Assembly (NCBI RefSeq): GCF_914484835.1
Contig: NZ_CAJZAR010000062.1
Location: 186,001-250,000 of the forward strand
DNA from: Paraburkholderia tropica
GTDB lineage: Bacteria; Pseudomonadota; Gammaproteobacteria; Burkholderiales; Burkholderiaceae
DNA: 64,000 bases
Direction: 5' to 3'
The position numbers were made by a program, and so were the translations under genes. A model generated the notes under the pieces. That model made no database searches and was not told where the DNA came from. It saw only the letters and a list, made by a program, of their open reading frames with translations. Shown piece by piece: positions 34,715 through 42,709 of this stretch. Each line of letters starts with the position of its first letter. The first letter of the stretch is position 1.

Positions 34715-34927
34715 CGAATAACAGATCGGGTTACGCAGAGCGCGAATTCGCGCGGCGTGTATCTGGGTGGCGGATTCGATTTGAAATCGGATGCGTTCGG
34801 TGCCATCAACGCAGGCCAGGGCCTGTATGTGAGTACGTACGCGAAAAGCGCGACGAGTCAGCAACTCGATGTCACTGAAGCGCAGTCGCAACTGATGAGC
34901 GGACTTGCTGCTTTACGTCGTTCGTAA
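34715..34927 (+). pseudogene. Remnant of a vgrG (T6SS spike) C-terminus
   Basis: An open frame without a start codon reads SRGVYLGGGFDLKSDAFGAI, then AGQGLYVSTYAKSATSQQLD and VTEAQSQLMSG, ending at a TAA at 34925. These phrases are the conserved end of the VgrG gp5-like domain in Burkholderia. No N-terminal VgrG sequence is present and the frame is closed at 34712, so only the last 60-70 codons survive. No other T6SS gene lies in the window. It is probably the footprint of a lost vgrG-effector island. Confidence 0.7.
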
Positions 34928-35018
34928 CGACGCAGCTGCACAAGGCAAAACCCCCGTCACCGCCGACGAAATCGAAAAAATCGGCGAAGAAGTGGCAGCC
35001 TCGATCAAACGTCGTTAA
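34899..35018 (+). pseudogene. Second 3' gene fragment fused after the vgrG remnant
   Basis: In another frame, partly overlapping the vgrG relic, 39 codons read ...LLLYVVRNDAAAQGKTPVTA followed by DEIEKIGEEVAASIKRR and a TAA at 35016. A stop at 34896 and no start show it is only a tail. Composition and helix pattern look protein-coding. I do not recognise the parent gene, possibly a T6SS cargo or accessory protein. The rest of the 34557-35044 gap (34527-34714) is A/T-rich with no evident gene. Confidence 0.4.
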
Positions 35019-35044
35019 CCGATCGCGCCAAAAGGACCGATGCG

Positions 35045-35638
35045 TTATCCGGCCTTAACCTGCACGTGATAAACCGCCCACGGGCAGGTCACAAACCGCT
35101 CTTTCAGCGGCTTGCTTGCCTGCTCGGGCACGCGGTCGGCGTCATACACCACCCAAAGCGGCCCCAACCCGCCCAACGGCATGGGCTTGCCATCGAGATG
35201 CGTGGCAACGATATATCGCCACGCACGCAGATTCTCCAGCGACACCATGACCGCATAACCATCGATAGCGCGCAGCATGACTTGCGCCGACGCGGACGAG
35301 GACGCACCCGCAACGCGCAGCACATCGCCAAGCAGCGGCCCAGAAAGCGTATGCGGCTTCGCGTCATACTCCAGAGTGGGCCGTATCGTCACCGCAGGCA
35401 AACGCATCAGCGACGGAAAATCGAACGCATAAGCGTTAGCAAATTCCACAAGCTGCTTCTCGAACAAACGATCGAGCACATCGACGCCGCCGCGATTATG
35501 CCGATCGATATCGCCGGAGATCGTCAGCACAGCGGGCGCATCCGCGTGGCCTGCGTTGTTCGTCTCGTGTTTCCCCGCGAAGGCCGACGACGCCACGCCG
35601 AACGCCGCCGCGCCACTCAAGAATTGCCGCTTGTTCAT
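35045..35638 (-). CDS. Exported molybdopterin-oxidoreductase-domain protein
   Basis: A 197-residue protein with a signal sequence (MNKRQFLSGAAAFGVASSAFA), followed by a sulfite-oxidase-like molybdopterin-binding fold. Segments LTISGDI, FDFPSLMRLPAVTI and SGPLLGDVLRVAG, then GYAVMVSLENL and GGLGPLWVVYDAD, match small proteins of this type. No Cys that would ligate molybdenum is present at the usual place (the only Cys is in VTCPWAV near the C-terminus), so cofactor binding is doubtful. AGAGGC lies before the ATG at 35638. Function unknown; it stands alone. Confidence 0.72.
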   Translation of the reverse strand: MNKRQFLSGAAAFGVASSAFAGKHETNNAGHADAPAVLTISGDIDRHNRGGVDVLDRLFEKQLVEFANAYAFDFPSLMRLPAVTIRPTLEYDAKPHTLSGPLLGDVLRVAGASSSASAQVMLRAIDGYAVMVSLENLRAWRYIVATHLDGKPMPLGGLGPLWVVYDADRVPEQASKPLKERFVTCPWAVYHVQVKAG

Positions 35639-35719
35639 GTCGGTTTGCCTCTTTGTTGGCCCGAACGGCGGCGTAACCGCGCGCAAGCCGATATCGTGCG
35701 ATGTTCGCCGGAGTGAGTG

Positions 35720-36163
35720 TTAGCGCCCTTTGCCCGCGCGTTCCGACTTCGTCGAATCGAGCGCCGAAATCGCCGCGGCAAGACGCTTCTTCGACGCGCC
35801 ATCGAGCATCAGCAGTCCGGCGCGCAGCAGATCGCGCTTCTTCACTGTCACGCCCGCATGGCCGCACTTGCGTTTGAGGCGCGAGATGCGCTTCTGGTCC
35901 GCCTTGGCGATGGCGATGCGATGACGCGCGGCCTTGTCTTTCTTCGCACGCTTCGTCGTGTGCTTGCTTGCGCGCTTGTTCGCGCCCTTCGCCGCGCGCG
36001 CGCTTTCCGGTGCGGGTGCGGGGGGCGTCACGACCTCAGCCACGACCTCGACCGGCGCGACGCCCGCCTTCTTCGCCTTTTTCACGGCTTTCTGGAAGTC
36101 GGCCGTGGTCGGGAAATAGAACGCCTTGCGCGTAGCCTTACGCGCGATTACTTCAATCATCAT
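35720..36163 (-). CDS. Lysine/alanine-rich basic protein (histone H1-like composition)
   Basis: A 147-residue, very basic protein. The N-terminal 35 residues (MMIEVIARKATRKAFYFPTT...) form a small folded segment. A Pro/Ala/Lys-rich linker (about residues 45-82, many KRA/KKA steps) follows, and a C-terminal helical part (DQKRISRLKRKCGHAGVTVK, then KRDLLRAGLLMLDG) recalls a ribbon-helix-helix DNA-binding unit. Codon use supports coding. No family is recognised. The composition suggests nucleic-acid binding, perhaps a nucleoid protein. Neighbouring gaps (36164-36431) hold only promoter-like A/T-rich DNA. Confidence 0.6.
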   Translation of the reverse strand: MMIEVIARKATRKAFYFPTTADFQKAVKKAKKAGVAPVEVVAEVVTPPAPAPESARAAKGANKRASKHTTKRAKKDKAARHRIAIAKADQKRISRLKRKCGHAGVTVKKRDLLRAGLLMLDGASKKRLAAAISALDSTKSERAGKGR

Positions 36164-36431
36164 GATCTCGTCAACTGAAAAACCGCAGCAGTATATACCG
36201 GCGCGAGACCGCGTTCAGCGCGCCAGCGACCGTAACAATGAACGGTCACAATCTAATTCGGATTCCAGAATAAAGTTAATGAACGAACACCGCGAATATA
36301 CATCGGTATAACTCCGTTAAACCGATTGCCATATCGTCCAAAAAACGCTCCGATGCTAGCCTTTTCACCAGTATAGGTCGCAATTCCCGCGCGGCCACGA
36401 ATCAAGCAGCCGATTTAACGGAGTGTACGGA

Positions 36432-36944
36432 ATGAGATTTCTTCGCGTGAAGGCCTTGCTGTGCGGCGCTACTGTGGCGCTGACCGCGTCGGCGAGTCAG
36501 GGCGTGCTGGCGGCGCAGCCCTCGGCGGATGCATCGCCCATCTACGGCGTGACGATCCCGCCCGGCTATCGCGAGTGGCAGATGATCGCGCCCGCCGCCG
36601 AAGCCGCGCCGCTGGACGAATTGCGCGTGGTGCTCGGCAATCCCGCTGCGATCAAGGCGATCAAGAACGCCACGCTGCCGTTCCCGGACGGCGCGGTGCT
36701 CGTCAAGCTCGCTTACAAGAAAAAGCAGTCCGACGACTTCGCGCCGGCCACGGTGCCGGGCCAGCCCACCACGGTGCAGGTCATGGTGAAGGATTCGAAG
36801 CGTTACGCGTCGACGGGCGGCTGGGGTTTCGGACGGTTTATCGACGGCAAGCCCGCCGATCTGAAGCAGCATCAGACCTGCTTCGCGTGCCACGCCGAGC
36901 GCGTGAAAGATCGCGATTACGTCTTTACGCGCTTCGCACCCTGA
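36432..36944 (+). CDS. Cytochrome P460 family protein
   Basis: A 170-residue periplasmic heme protein. A signal peptide (ending VLAAQP, about residue 28) precedes the P460 fold: YGVTIPPGYREWQMIAPA, LRVVLGNPAAIKAIKNATLPFPDGAVLVKLAYKK and WGFGRFIDGKP. The c-type heme motif CFACH sits near the C-terminus, at about residue 152. Well-studied P460s oxidise hydroxylamine or nitric oxide and have a Lys-heme crosslink; other members of the family have no known activity. GGAG precedes the ATG at 36432. It is convergent with a P450 gene. Confidence 0.88.
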   Translation: MRFLRVKALLCGATVALTASASQGVLAAQPSADASPIYGVTIPPGYREWQMIAPAAEAAPLDELRVVLGNPAAIKAIKNATLPFPDGAVLVKLAYKKKQSDDFAPATVPGQPTTVQVMVKDSKRYASTGGWGFGRFIDGKPADLKQHQTCFACHAERVKDRDYVFTRFAP

Positions 36945-36963
36945 GCGACACGCGCGAATCTAC

Positions 36964-36985
36964 GGCGCGGCGAACTCGCCGCGCC
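36964..36985. terminator. Bidirectional hairpin between P460 and P450 genes
   Basis: GGCGCGGCG (36964-36972) pairs perfectly with CGCCGCGCC (36977-36985) around AACT, followed by ACTTTC. It lies between two convergent stop codons. Confidence 0.65.
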
Positions 36986-36998
36986 ACTTTCAATCAAT

Positions 36999-38204
36999 TC
37001 AATATCCGGTCCGCACGCGCAACGCCGTCACGCCGCGCAGATTATTGCGGTGCTGCCAGACCAGCGCATCGAGATTCTCGGCGTCCAGCGCGGGAAAGCG
37101 GTCGAGCAATTGTCCGATCGCCACTTCCATTTCGAGCATCGCGAGCCGCGCGCCCAGGCAGTAGTGAATGCCCGCGCCGAATGACAGTGAAGTCGCCGCA
37201 TCATCGCGCGCGAAATCGAGTCGGTCCGGTTGCGCGAACGCCTGCGGATCGCGATTGGCCGCGCCGATCAACATAAAGACCACCGTGCCGCGCGCGAGCC
37301 GTGCATCGCCAATCTCGATGTCGTCGAAGGCCGTGCGCACGACCATTTGCACAGCACCGTCGTAGCGCAGACATTCGGCGATGGCGCGCGGCAGCAGCGA
37401 ACGGTCGTTCTGAAGCGCCTGATACTGATCGCGATGGCGAAACAGCGCGAGCATCGTATTGCCGATCATGTTCGACGTCGTCTCGTGTCCCGCGATAAAC
37501 AGCAACACCGCGTTCGAGACCACTTCTTCATCGCTGAGCCGGACGCCGTCGACTTCGACTTGCAATAGCGCGCTGATCAAATCGTCGCCGTCGTGCGCGC
37601 GCCGTTGTTCGATCACACCGTGGAAATAGCGTTCGAGGGTGAGCGCGGCTTCGTCGGCGGCGCTCAGTGCCTGCGCGTCGAGCGGCGCGAGATCGAACGC
37701 GGCGACCAGTTTGCTTGCCGCGCCCGCGAGCGCGTGTGCGTCGTCGAGCGGCACGTCGAGCAACTGGCAAATGATGCGCACCGGCAAGGGCAGCGCGAAA
37801 TCGCTCATCAGGTCGAAAGCGGCATTCGTACCGATTGCATCGAGCAGCGCGCGCGTCGTGGCCTCCACCGTATCGCGCAGCTTCTCCATCTGCCGCGCGT
37901 TGAAGGTTTTCATCAGCAGCCCGCGCAGCCGCGTGTGGGTCGGCGGATTCATCATCAGCAAGGTGCGATTCAGCGACTGGAACACGGGCCGCGCCGTCGC
38001 TTCCTCGCCATAGCGTGCGGCCACGCTCTGCAGATAGGTCTTGCCCATGCGCGGATCGCGCAGCAAGGCGTCGATCACCTCGAAGCGTCCGGTGACGAAA
38101 ACCTGCGGTGCGATCGGCAGCAGCGCGCCGGCGGCGCGAATTTTTTCATACGCGGGATAAGGATTCGCGAAGAAGGCGGGCGAGGTGAAGTCGGAGAATT
38201 GCAT
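36999..38204 (-). CDS. Cytochrome P450
   Basis: A 401-residue soluble bacterial P450 monooxygenase. The heme-thiolate loop is FGAGIHYCLGARLAMLE with C349 as ligand. The I-helix oxygen-activation motif is FIAGHETTSNM, and the K-helix ExxR is ECLRYD. The length and the absence of a membrane anchor indicate a class I enzyme needing ferredoxin and ferredoxin reductase, neither of which is adjacent. The substrate is unknown. The LysR gene at 38338 lies upstream in the same direction, 133 bp away, and may control it. Confidence 0.93.
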   Translation of the reverse strand: MQFSDFTSPAFFANPYPAYEKIRAAGALLPIAPQVFVTGRFEVIDALLRDPRMGKTYLQSVAARYGEEATARPVFQSLNRTLLMMNPPTHTRLRGLLMKTFNARQMEKLRDTVEATTRALLDAIGTNAAFDLMSDFALPLPVRIICQLLDVPLDDAHALAGAASKLVAAFDLAPLDAQALSAADEAALTLERYFHGVIEQRRAHDGDDLISALLQVEVDGVRLSDEEVVSNAVLLFIAGHETTSNMIGNTMLALFRHRDQYQALQNDRSLLPRAIAECLRYDGAVQMVVRTAFDDIEIGDARLARGTVVFMLIGAANRDPQAFAQPDRLDFARDDAATSLSFGAGIHYCLGARLAMLEMEVAIGQLLDRFPALDAENLDALVWQHRNNLRGVTALRVRTGY

Positions 38205-38337
38205 GGCGGTGCGTGATGAGTGTGGGCGGATCGTAGCGGATCGAACCGCTTAATACAATGCGGACGTTCCGGCGCGTCGAGCACGGAGAACACTTGCGTC
38301 GCGCGTTTTATTCCGCGCCTCTTTAAAAATTCACACG

Positions 38338-39255
38338 TTAATGCACGGGCGCGAAAACCGGCAGCCGCTCGCGAATCCATTCGAGCAGCGCCGCCGGTCC
38401 GGGCGTGAGCGCGCGATTCGACTTCACGAGCAAACGCGCGCGCGTGCTCTGGAAAATGCTGTGCTCGATGGGCCGCGTCGTCATTTCGCCGCTCGCGACT
38501 TCGCGCTGCGCGGCGAATTCACCGATCAGCGTGACGAAATTCTCGACCGCCACCATGCGTTTGAGCACGGCCACGGAATTGCTGGTCATGGCCGCTGGAA
38601 TGTCGATTCCCTCGGCCAGTTCGACCATCCGCACCGCGTAGCCAATGCCGAACGATTCGGGCATCAGCGCGAGCGGATATGCGCGCAAATCGTCCACGCG
38701 CGCGGTGGCTTTTGCTTTCGCCAGCGGATGTTCATGGCGCAATAACAGCACGACCGGTTGATTCGAACTCGCGAGGCAGCGAATCAGCGGATGCGGCGGC
38801 GGATTGTAGGCGAGCCCGATATCGGCGCGGCTCGACGCCACTTCGTCGATCACGCCGTCGCGGCCCAGCACGCTCAGCTCGATCGTCAGCGCCGGATAGC
38901 GTGCGCAGAACGGGCCGAGCACGGCGTCGGTGAGCGTATCGACGAAGCCCTCGCTGACGGCAAGCCGAATGCGCCCGTGTTGCAGGCCGCGCAGCGCGCC
39001 GAGTTCCGCTTCGAGCTTCTCCTGCTGCGCGCGGCAGCTTTCGACAAAGTCGAGCAGATGCGTCGCCGCGTCGGTTGGGCGCACGCCTTTCGCGGAACGA
39101 TCGAACAGCGTCGCGCCGAGTTCGTCTTCGAGTATGCGGATCTGGCGCGTGATCACCGAAGGCGACGTGTTGAGACTGTCGGCGGCGCCACGGATCGAAC
39201 CGTGATCGAGCACCGCTTGAAAGTAGCGCAGGCGTTGATGATTGAGTTGACGCAT
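38338..39255 (-). CDS. LysR-family transcriptional regulator
   Basis: A 305-residue LysR protein. The N-terminal HTH is LNHQRLRYFQAVLDHGSIRGAADSLNTSPSVITRQIRILEDELGATLFDRSAKGVRPTDAA (residues 4-64), with a standard two-lobed effector domain behind it. The ATG at 39255 is the family start; the frame continues upstream to 39348 without protein-like sequence. It could regulate the downstream P450 gene, but it is also divergent from the orphan response regulator at 39480. No effector can be named. Confidence 0.9.
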   Translation of the reverse strand: MRQLNHQRLRYFQAVLDHGSIRGAADSLNTSPSVITRQIRILEDELGATLFDRSAKGVRPTDAATHLLDFVESCRAQQEKLEAELGALRGLQHGRIRLAVSEGFVDTLTDAVLGPFCARYPALTIELSVLGRDGVIDEVASSRADIGLAYNPPPHPLIRCLASSNQPVVLLLRHEHPLAKAKATARVDDLRAYPLALMPESFGIGYAVRMVELAEGIDIPAAMTSNSVAVLKRMVAVENFVTLIGEFAAQREVASGEMTTRPIEHSIFQSTRARLLVKSNRALTPGPAALLEWIRERLPVFAPVH

Positions 39256-39479
39256 GGTGAGCACCTGTTCGAATGTCGTGCGTTGCCCGCGAGGCAACAG
39301 GGGTTGGGCGCAATTGCTGTTGTCCAGATCGCGCCTTCCTGACACCATCGCGAAACCGGGATTTCCTCGGTAATTAGTCAGCGATCCGAATCAATATGCG
39401 GAAGGAAGCGCTCGCTGACCGCACGTTCGTTTAACCGCGATGGCGCGATTTCCGCAGTTGAATCAAGAAGTCCTTTGTC

Positions 39480-40262
39480 ATGGTTGAAGATGCCCCTCAA
39501 AAGCCGGACCACATCCTGATCGTCGACGACGATCGGGCGCTGCGCGAACGCATCGCCGCGTATTTGCAGGCCAATGGCATGCGCGTCACGCACGCTGCTC
39601 GCGCGCGCGATCTGCGTGCGCTGCTCAACAGAGTCGAACCCGATCTCGTCGTGCTCGATACGCATCTGCCCGACGCGGACGGCCTCGCGTTATGCGGCGA
39701 ATTACGCGCAAACCGCCGCTTTCATGCGCTGCCGATTCTGCTGCTGTCCACGCGGCAGGGCGTGGAAGATCGCATCGTCGGCCTCGAAATGGGCGCCGAC
39801 GATTACCTCGCCAAACCGCTCGCGATCCGCGAACTCTTCATGCGCATTCGCGCGATTCTGCGCCGCGCGCGCTTGCCGCCGCCGGGCCTGCGCGTCGCGC
39901 CGACGCCGCGCGTGCTGCGCTTCGGCGACTGGCGGCTCGACACGCTGGCGCGGCACCTCGTCGATGCGGGCGGCGAAACCGTCGCGCTGAGCAGCGCCGA
40001 ATATCGTTTGCTGCGCGTGCTGCTCGATTATCCGAATCGCGTGCTCTCGCGCGATCAACTGCTCGATCTCACGCAGGGCCGCGAAGCCGATCTGCTCGAC
40101 CGCTCGATCGATCTGCTCGTGAGCCGCGTGCGCCAGCGTTTGCGCGACGGCGTGCGCGAGGGCCGCTACATCAAGACGATCCGCAACGAGGGCTACCTGT
40201 TTTCGGCCACGGTGACGCAAGCAGGCGGCCCGCGCGAGACTGTGTGTTGCGACGTCGCTTGA
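39480..40262 (+). CDS. OmpR-type response regulator, orphan
   Basis: A 260-residue regulator: receiver domain about residues 10-125 with the acidic pocket in IVDDDRA, phospho-acceptor D60 (VVLDTHLP) and Lys in YLAKP; then a winged helix (about 150-245: SSAEYRLLRVLLDYPNRVLSRDQLLDLT, RNEGYLFSA). No histidine kinase gene is adjacent. It is paralogous to the regulator at 41484, sharing the ADLLDRSIDLLVSR/ADPFDRSIDLLVSR region and the YIKTxRNEGY end. No good ribosome-binding site is seen before the ATG. Confidence 0.88.
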   Translation: MVEDAPQKPDHILIVDDDRALRERIAAYLQANGMRVTHAARARDLRALLNRVEPDLVVLDTHLPDADGLALCGELRANRRFHALPILLLSTRQGVEDRIVGLEMGADDYLAKPLAIRELFMRIRAILRRARLPPPGLRVAPTPRVLRFGDWRLDTLARHLVDAGGETVALSSAEYRLLRVLLDYPNRVLSRDQLLDLTQGREADLLDRSIDLLVSRVRQRLRDGVREGRYIKTIRNEGYLFSATVTQAGGPRETVCCDVA

Positions 40263-40311
40263 AGTCGAGCCGCGCTTAACCACATCGAGCGACGTCGCGT
40301 AACTACGCGCA

Positions 40312-41280
40312 TTACGGAATTAGCAGCAGCTTGCCGGTGGAGCGTCGGCTTTCCATATCGTCGTGCGCCTGGGCGGCCTGTTCGAGCGGATACACGCCGC
40401 CGATGCGCACGTCGATCGCGCCGGCCACGATCCAGTCGAACAACTGCTTCGCACGCGCGCGCAACAAGGCGGGCGTGGCGATGTGATCGGCGAACACCGC
40501 ATAGCCGATCTTGATGCTGCGCGGCAGGCTCATGATGTGCAGCGGTCCCGCGTCGCCGAGCACCGGGCCGTACCAGCAGAACGTCCCGCAGCGGCGCAGC
40601 GAGGCCATCGACGCGTGAAAGGTCGTCGGGCCGGAGCCGTCGTAGACCACGTGCACGCCTTCGCCGCCGGAGAGCCGCACGGCTTCCTCGGCGAAGTTGC
40701 CGTCCGTGTCGACGATCACGTGGTCCGCGCCCGCCTCGCGTGCGATCTCTGCTTTGGCCGCGCTCGACACGCGGCCGATCACCGTGCCGCCGCGCAGCTT
40801 GATGATCTGCGTGAGCAGCAAGCCGAGGCCGCCTGCAGCTGCGTGCACGAGCGCGATGTCGCCGCGCTGCACCGGATAGAAGTCGGTCGCGAAGTGGCTG
40901 GCCGTGAGGCCCTGCATCATCAGCGCAGCGGCGGTGCGATGGTCGATTTCGTCGGGCACCGGCACGAGCGCGGTGACCGGAATGACGACGCGCTGCGCGT
41001 AGCTGCCCGGCGCGTAGACCCATGCCACGCGCTGTCCGGGGCGCACGTCCACGACGTTCTCGCCGACCGCGAGCACGCGGCCCGCGCCTTCGACGCCCAG
41101 CGGTTTCGGGTCCGGCATCGACTCCCAGAACGCGCCGCGACGCACGCCGATGTCCATGAAGTTGACGCCCGCAGCGTCGACTTCGACGAGCGCTTCGCCC
41201 GGACCCGCGACGGGCTCGTTGACATCGACGAGACGCAGTGTGTCCGTGCCGCCGGGTCTTTCCATCACGATCTGCTTCAT
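40312..41280 (-). CDS. Zinc-independent quinone oxidoreductase (MDR family)
   Basis: A 322-residue medium-chain dehydrogenase/reductase of the NADPH:quinone reductase (Qor) type, which reduces quinones or alpha,beta-unsaturated carbonyls using NADPH. Segments ALVEVDAAGVNFMDIGVRRG, PLGVEGAGRVLAVGENV and the nucleotide fold ALVHAAAGGLGLLLTQIIKLRGGTVIG are characteristic. Zinc-binding Cys/His residues of alcohol dehydrogenases are missing. The ATG at 41280 has GGAGCG upstream; an extended start at 41331 is rejected. It lies alone between two orphan response regulators. Confidence 0.9.
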   Translation of the reverse strand: MKQIVMERPGGTDTLRLVDVNEPVAGPGEALVEVDAAGVNFMDIGVRRGAFWESMPDPKPLGVEGAGRVLAVGENVVDVRPGQRVAWVYAPGSYAQRVVIPVTALVPVPDEIDHRTAAALMMQGLTASHFATDFYPVQRGDIALVHAAAGGLGLLLTQIIKLRGGTVIGRVSSAAKAEIAREAGADHVIVDTDGNFAEEAVRLSGGEGVHVVYDGSGPTTFHASMASLRRCGTFCWYGPVLGDAGPLHIMSLPRSIKIGYAVFADHIATPALLRARAKQLFDWIVAGAIDVRIGGVYPLEQAAQAHDDMESRRSTGKLLLIP

Positions 41281-41483
41281 GCTCGCGCGCTCCTTGTATA
41301 GGGTGTTTTGCGTGGCGTTTTCATGGTGCATTCCTTGAGTTGACGTACGACGTCATTGGAACGCCCGCACGTATCCCGGTTGTTTCCGCCAACGCGTGAA
41401 AATGTAAGCGCGTGTGTCCGTGTGCGCGGCCGATACACTGCGCTACAGACGCGTAGCGCATCGATCGGCTTCGTGCGACGCAG

Positions 41484-42299
41484 TCAGACGGCGCTGCTTT
41501 GAAGACAGAGAGACCGCGCGTGAGGCGCGGGTGCGCGACGCGCATGGCTGCGTTCGCTTGCGCGACGCTCGTCGAGCGCGGTGACGGCCGCCGAAAACAC
41601 ATAACCTTCGTTGCGCAGCGTCTTGATGTAACGCGCTTTGCGGGCGGTGTCGTTGAGGCGTTGCCGCAAGCGGCTCACGAGCAGATCGATCGAGCGGTCG
41701 AACGGATCGGCGCTGCGCCGCTGCGTGAGGTTGAGCAACTGATCGCGCGTGAGCACGCGTTGGGGATGATCGAGAAACACACGCAGCAGGCGATATTCGG
41801 CGCCGCTGAGCGCGACCGGCGTATCGTGCGGATCGAGCAATTGGCGCGCGGCGGTGTCGAGCCGCCAGTTGCCGAAGCCGAGCGTCGCCGCGCCGTCCTC
41901 GGCGTGCAGATCGGGCGGCAGCATGCGCGTGCGCCGCAGCACGGCGCGAATGCGCGCGAGCAGTTCGCGCGGCGGAAATGGCTTGGTCAGATAATCGTCG
42001 GCGCCCATTTCGAGGCCCACGATGCGGTCCATGACGTCGTTGCGACCGCTGATCATCATCACCGGCACGAGGCGATGCCGGCTCTCGCGCAGCACGCGAT
42101 AGAGCGCGAGCCCATCCTCGCCGGGCAGGATCAGATCGAGCACGATCAGGTCGGGCAGGCTCTTGTCGAGCGCCGCGTGCATCTCGCGTCCGTTGGCGGC
42201 GCGCGTCACGCGCATGCCGTTCTTTTCGAGGTAGTTGCCGACCAGTTCGCGCAGGTCGCGGTCGTCGTCGACGATCAGCACATGGTCGATTTTATCCAT
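41484..42299 (-). CDS. OmpR-type response regulator, orphan (second copy)
   Basis: A 271-residue regulator. The receiver domain has IVDDDRDL, phospho-acceptor D55 (LIVLDLILPGEDG) and DDYLTKPF. The winged helix covers about 150-235 (SGAEYRLLRVFLDHPQRVLTRDQLLNLTQ) and ends YIKTLRNEGYVFSAAVT. A basic tail with Arg/His/Ser follows. The ATG at 42299 is preferred to 42500, since the extra 67 codons cross the promoter and a clear dyad at 42463. No cognate kinase is nearby. It is divergent from the epoxide hydrolase. Confidence 0.9.
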   Translation of the reverse strand: MDKIDHVLIVDDDRDLRELVGNYLEKNGMRVTRAANGREMHAALDKSLPDLIVLDLILPGEDGLALYRVLRESRHRLVPVMMISGRNDVMDRIVGLEMGADDYLTKPFPPRELLARIRAVLRRTRMLPPDLHAEDGAATLGFGNWRLDTAARQLLDPHDTPVALSGAEYRLLRVFLDHPQRVLTRDQLLNLTQRRSADPFDRSIDLLVSRLRQRLNDTARKARYIKTLRNEGYVFSAAVTALDERRASERSHARRAPAPHARSLCLQSSAV

Positions 42300-42462
42300 G
42301 ATGGTCTTAAGCGACGCCGAGCGTCGTGTCCGGTTCGCGTGGGGCGCGGGCCGCTCAGTCGTGCATGCGGCCGCCCGGCCCCGATGCGAACAGATTAGCC
42401 GCAGCGCGCCGCGTATTCCATCCGAATCTGGATTGAGTCCATAGACGAAAAAGGATGGGGAC

Positions 42463-42480
42463 CCTATACGTCCGTATAGG
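42463..42480. promoter_or_regulatory. Perfect dyad CCTATACG-TC-CGTATAGG
   Basis: Eight-base arms separated by two bases lie in the 410-bp gap (42300-42709) between the divergent OmpR-type gene and the epoxide hydrolase gene. The central TATACGTCCGTAT recurs exactly, inverted, at 54360-54372. A third half-site TATAGG follows at 42485. The rest of the gap is A/T-rich promoter-like DNA without a recognisable gene. Confidence 0.55.
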
Positions 42481-42709
42481 TTGTTATAGGCCAACGGCAT
42501 TCGAATCGTTATTCACGCTTATCCGGCGTTTAATTATTCGGGAAACGCATTTCACGAGTCAATTTAAAAAACTACAAACCAGACATAATCGGGATACATT
42601 CGCTGCTTTTAATGATGGCCTGCACTTCGGAATCGGTCATTCGAGAAATGGGTCACGCGCTTTCGTGTTGCCGAACCGAGGTTTTCCCTCATGAACAGGA
42701 TGAACCAGC

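Noticed and set aside
34679..34891. 70-codon minus-strand frame opposite the vgrG relic
   Set aside because: The plus strand carries recognisable VgrG sequence in this interval; the minus frame is its shadow.
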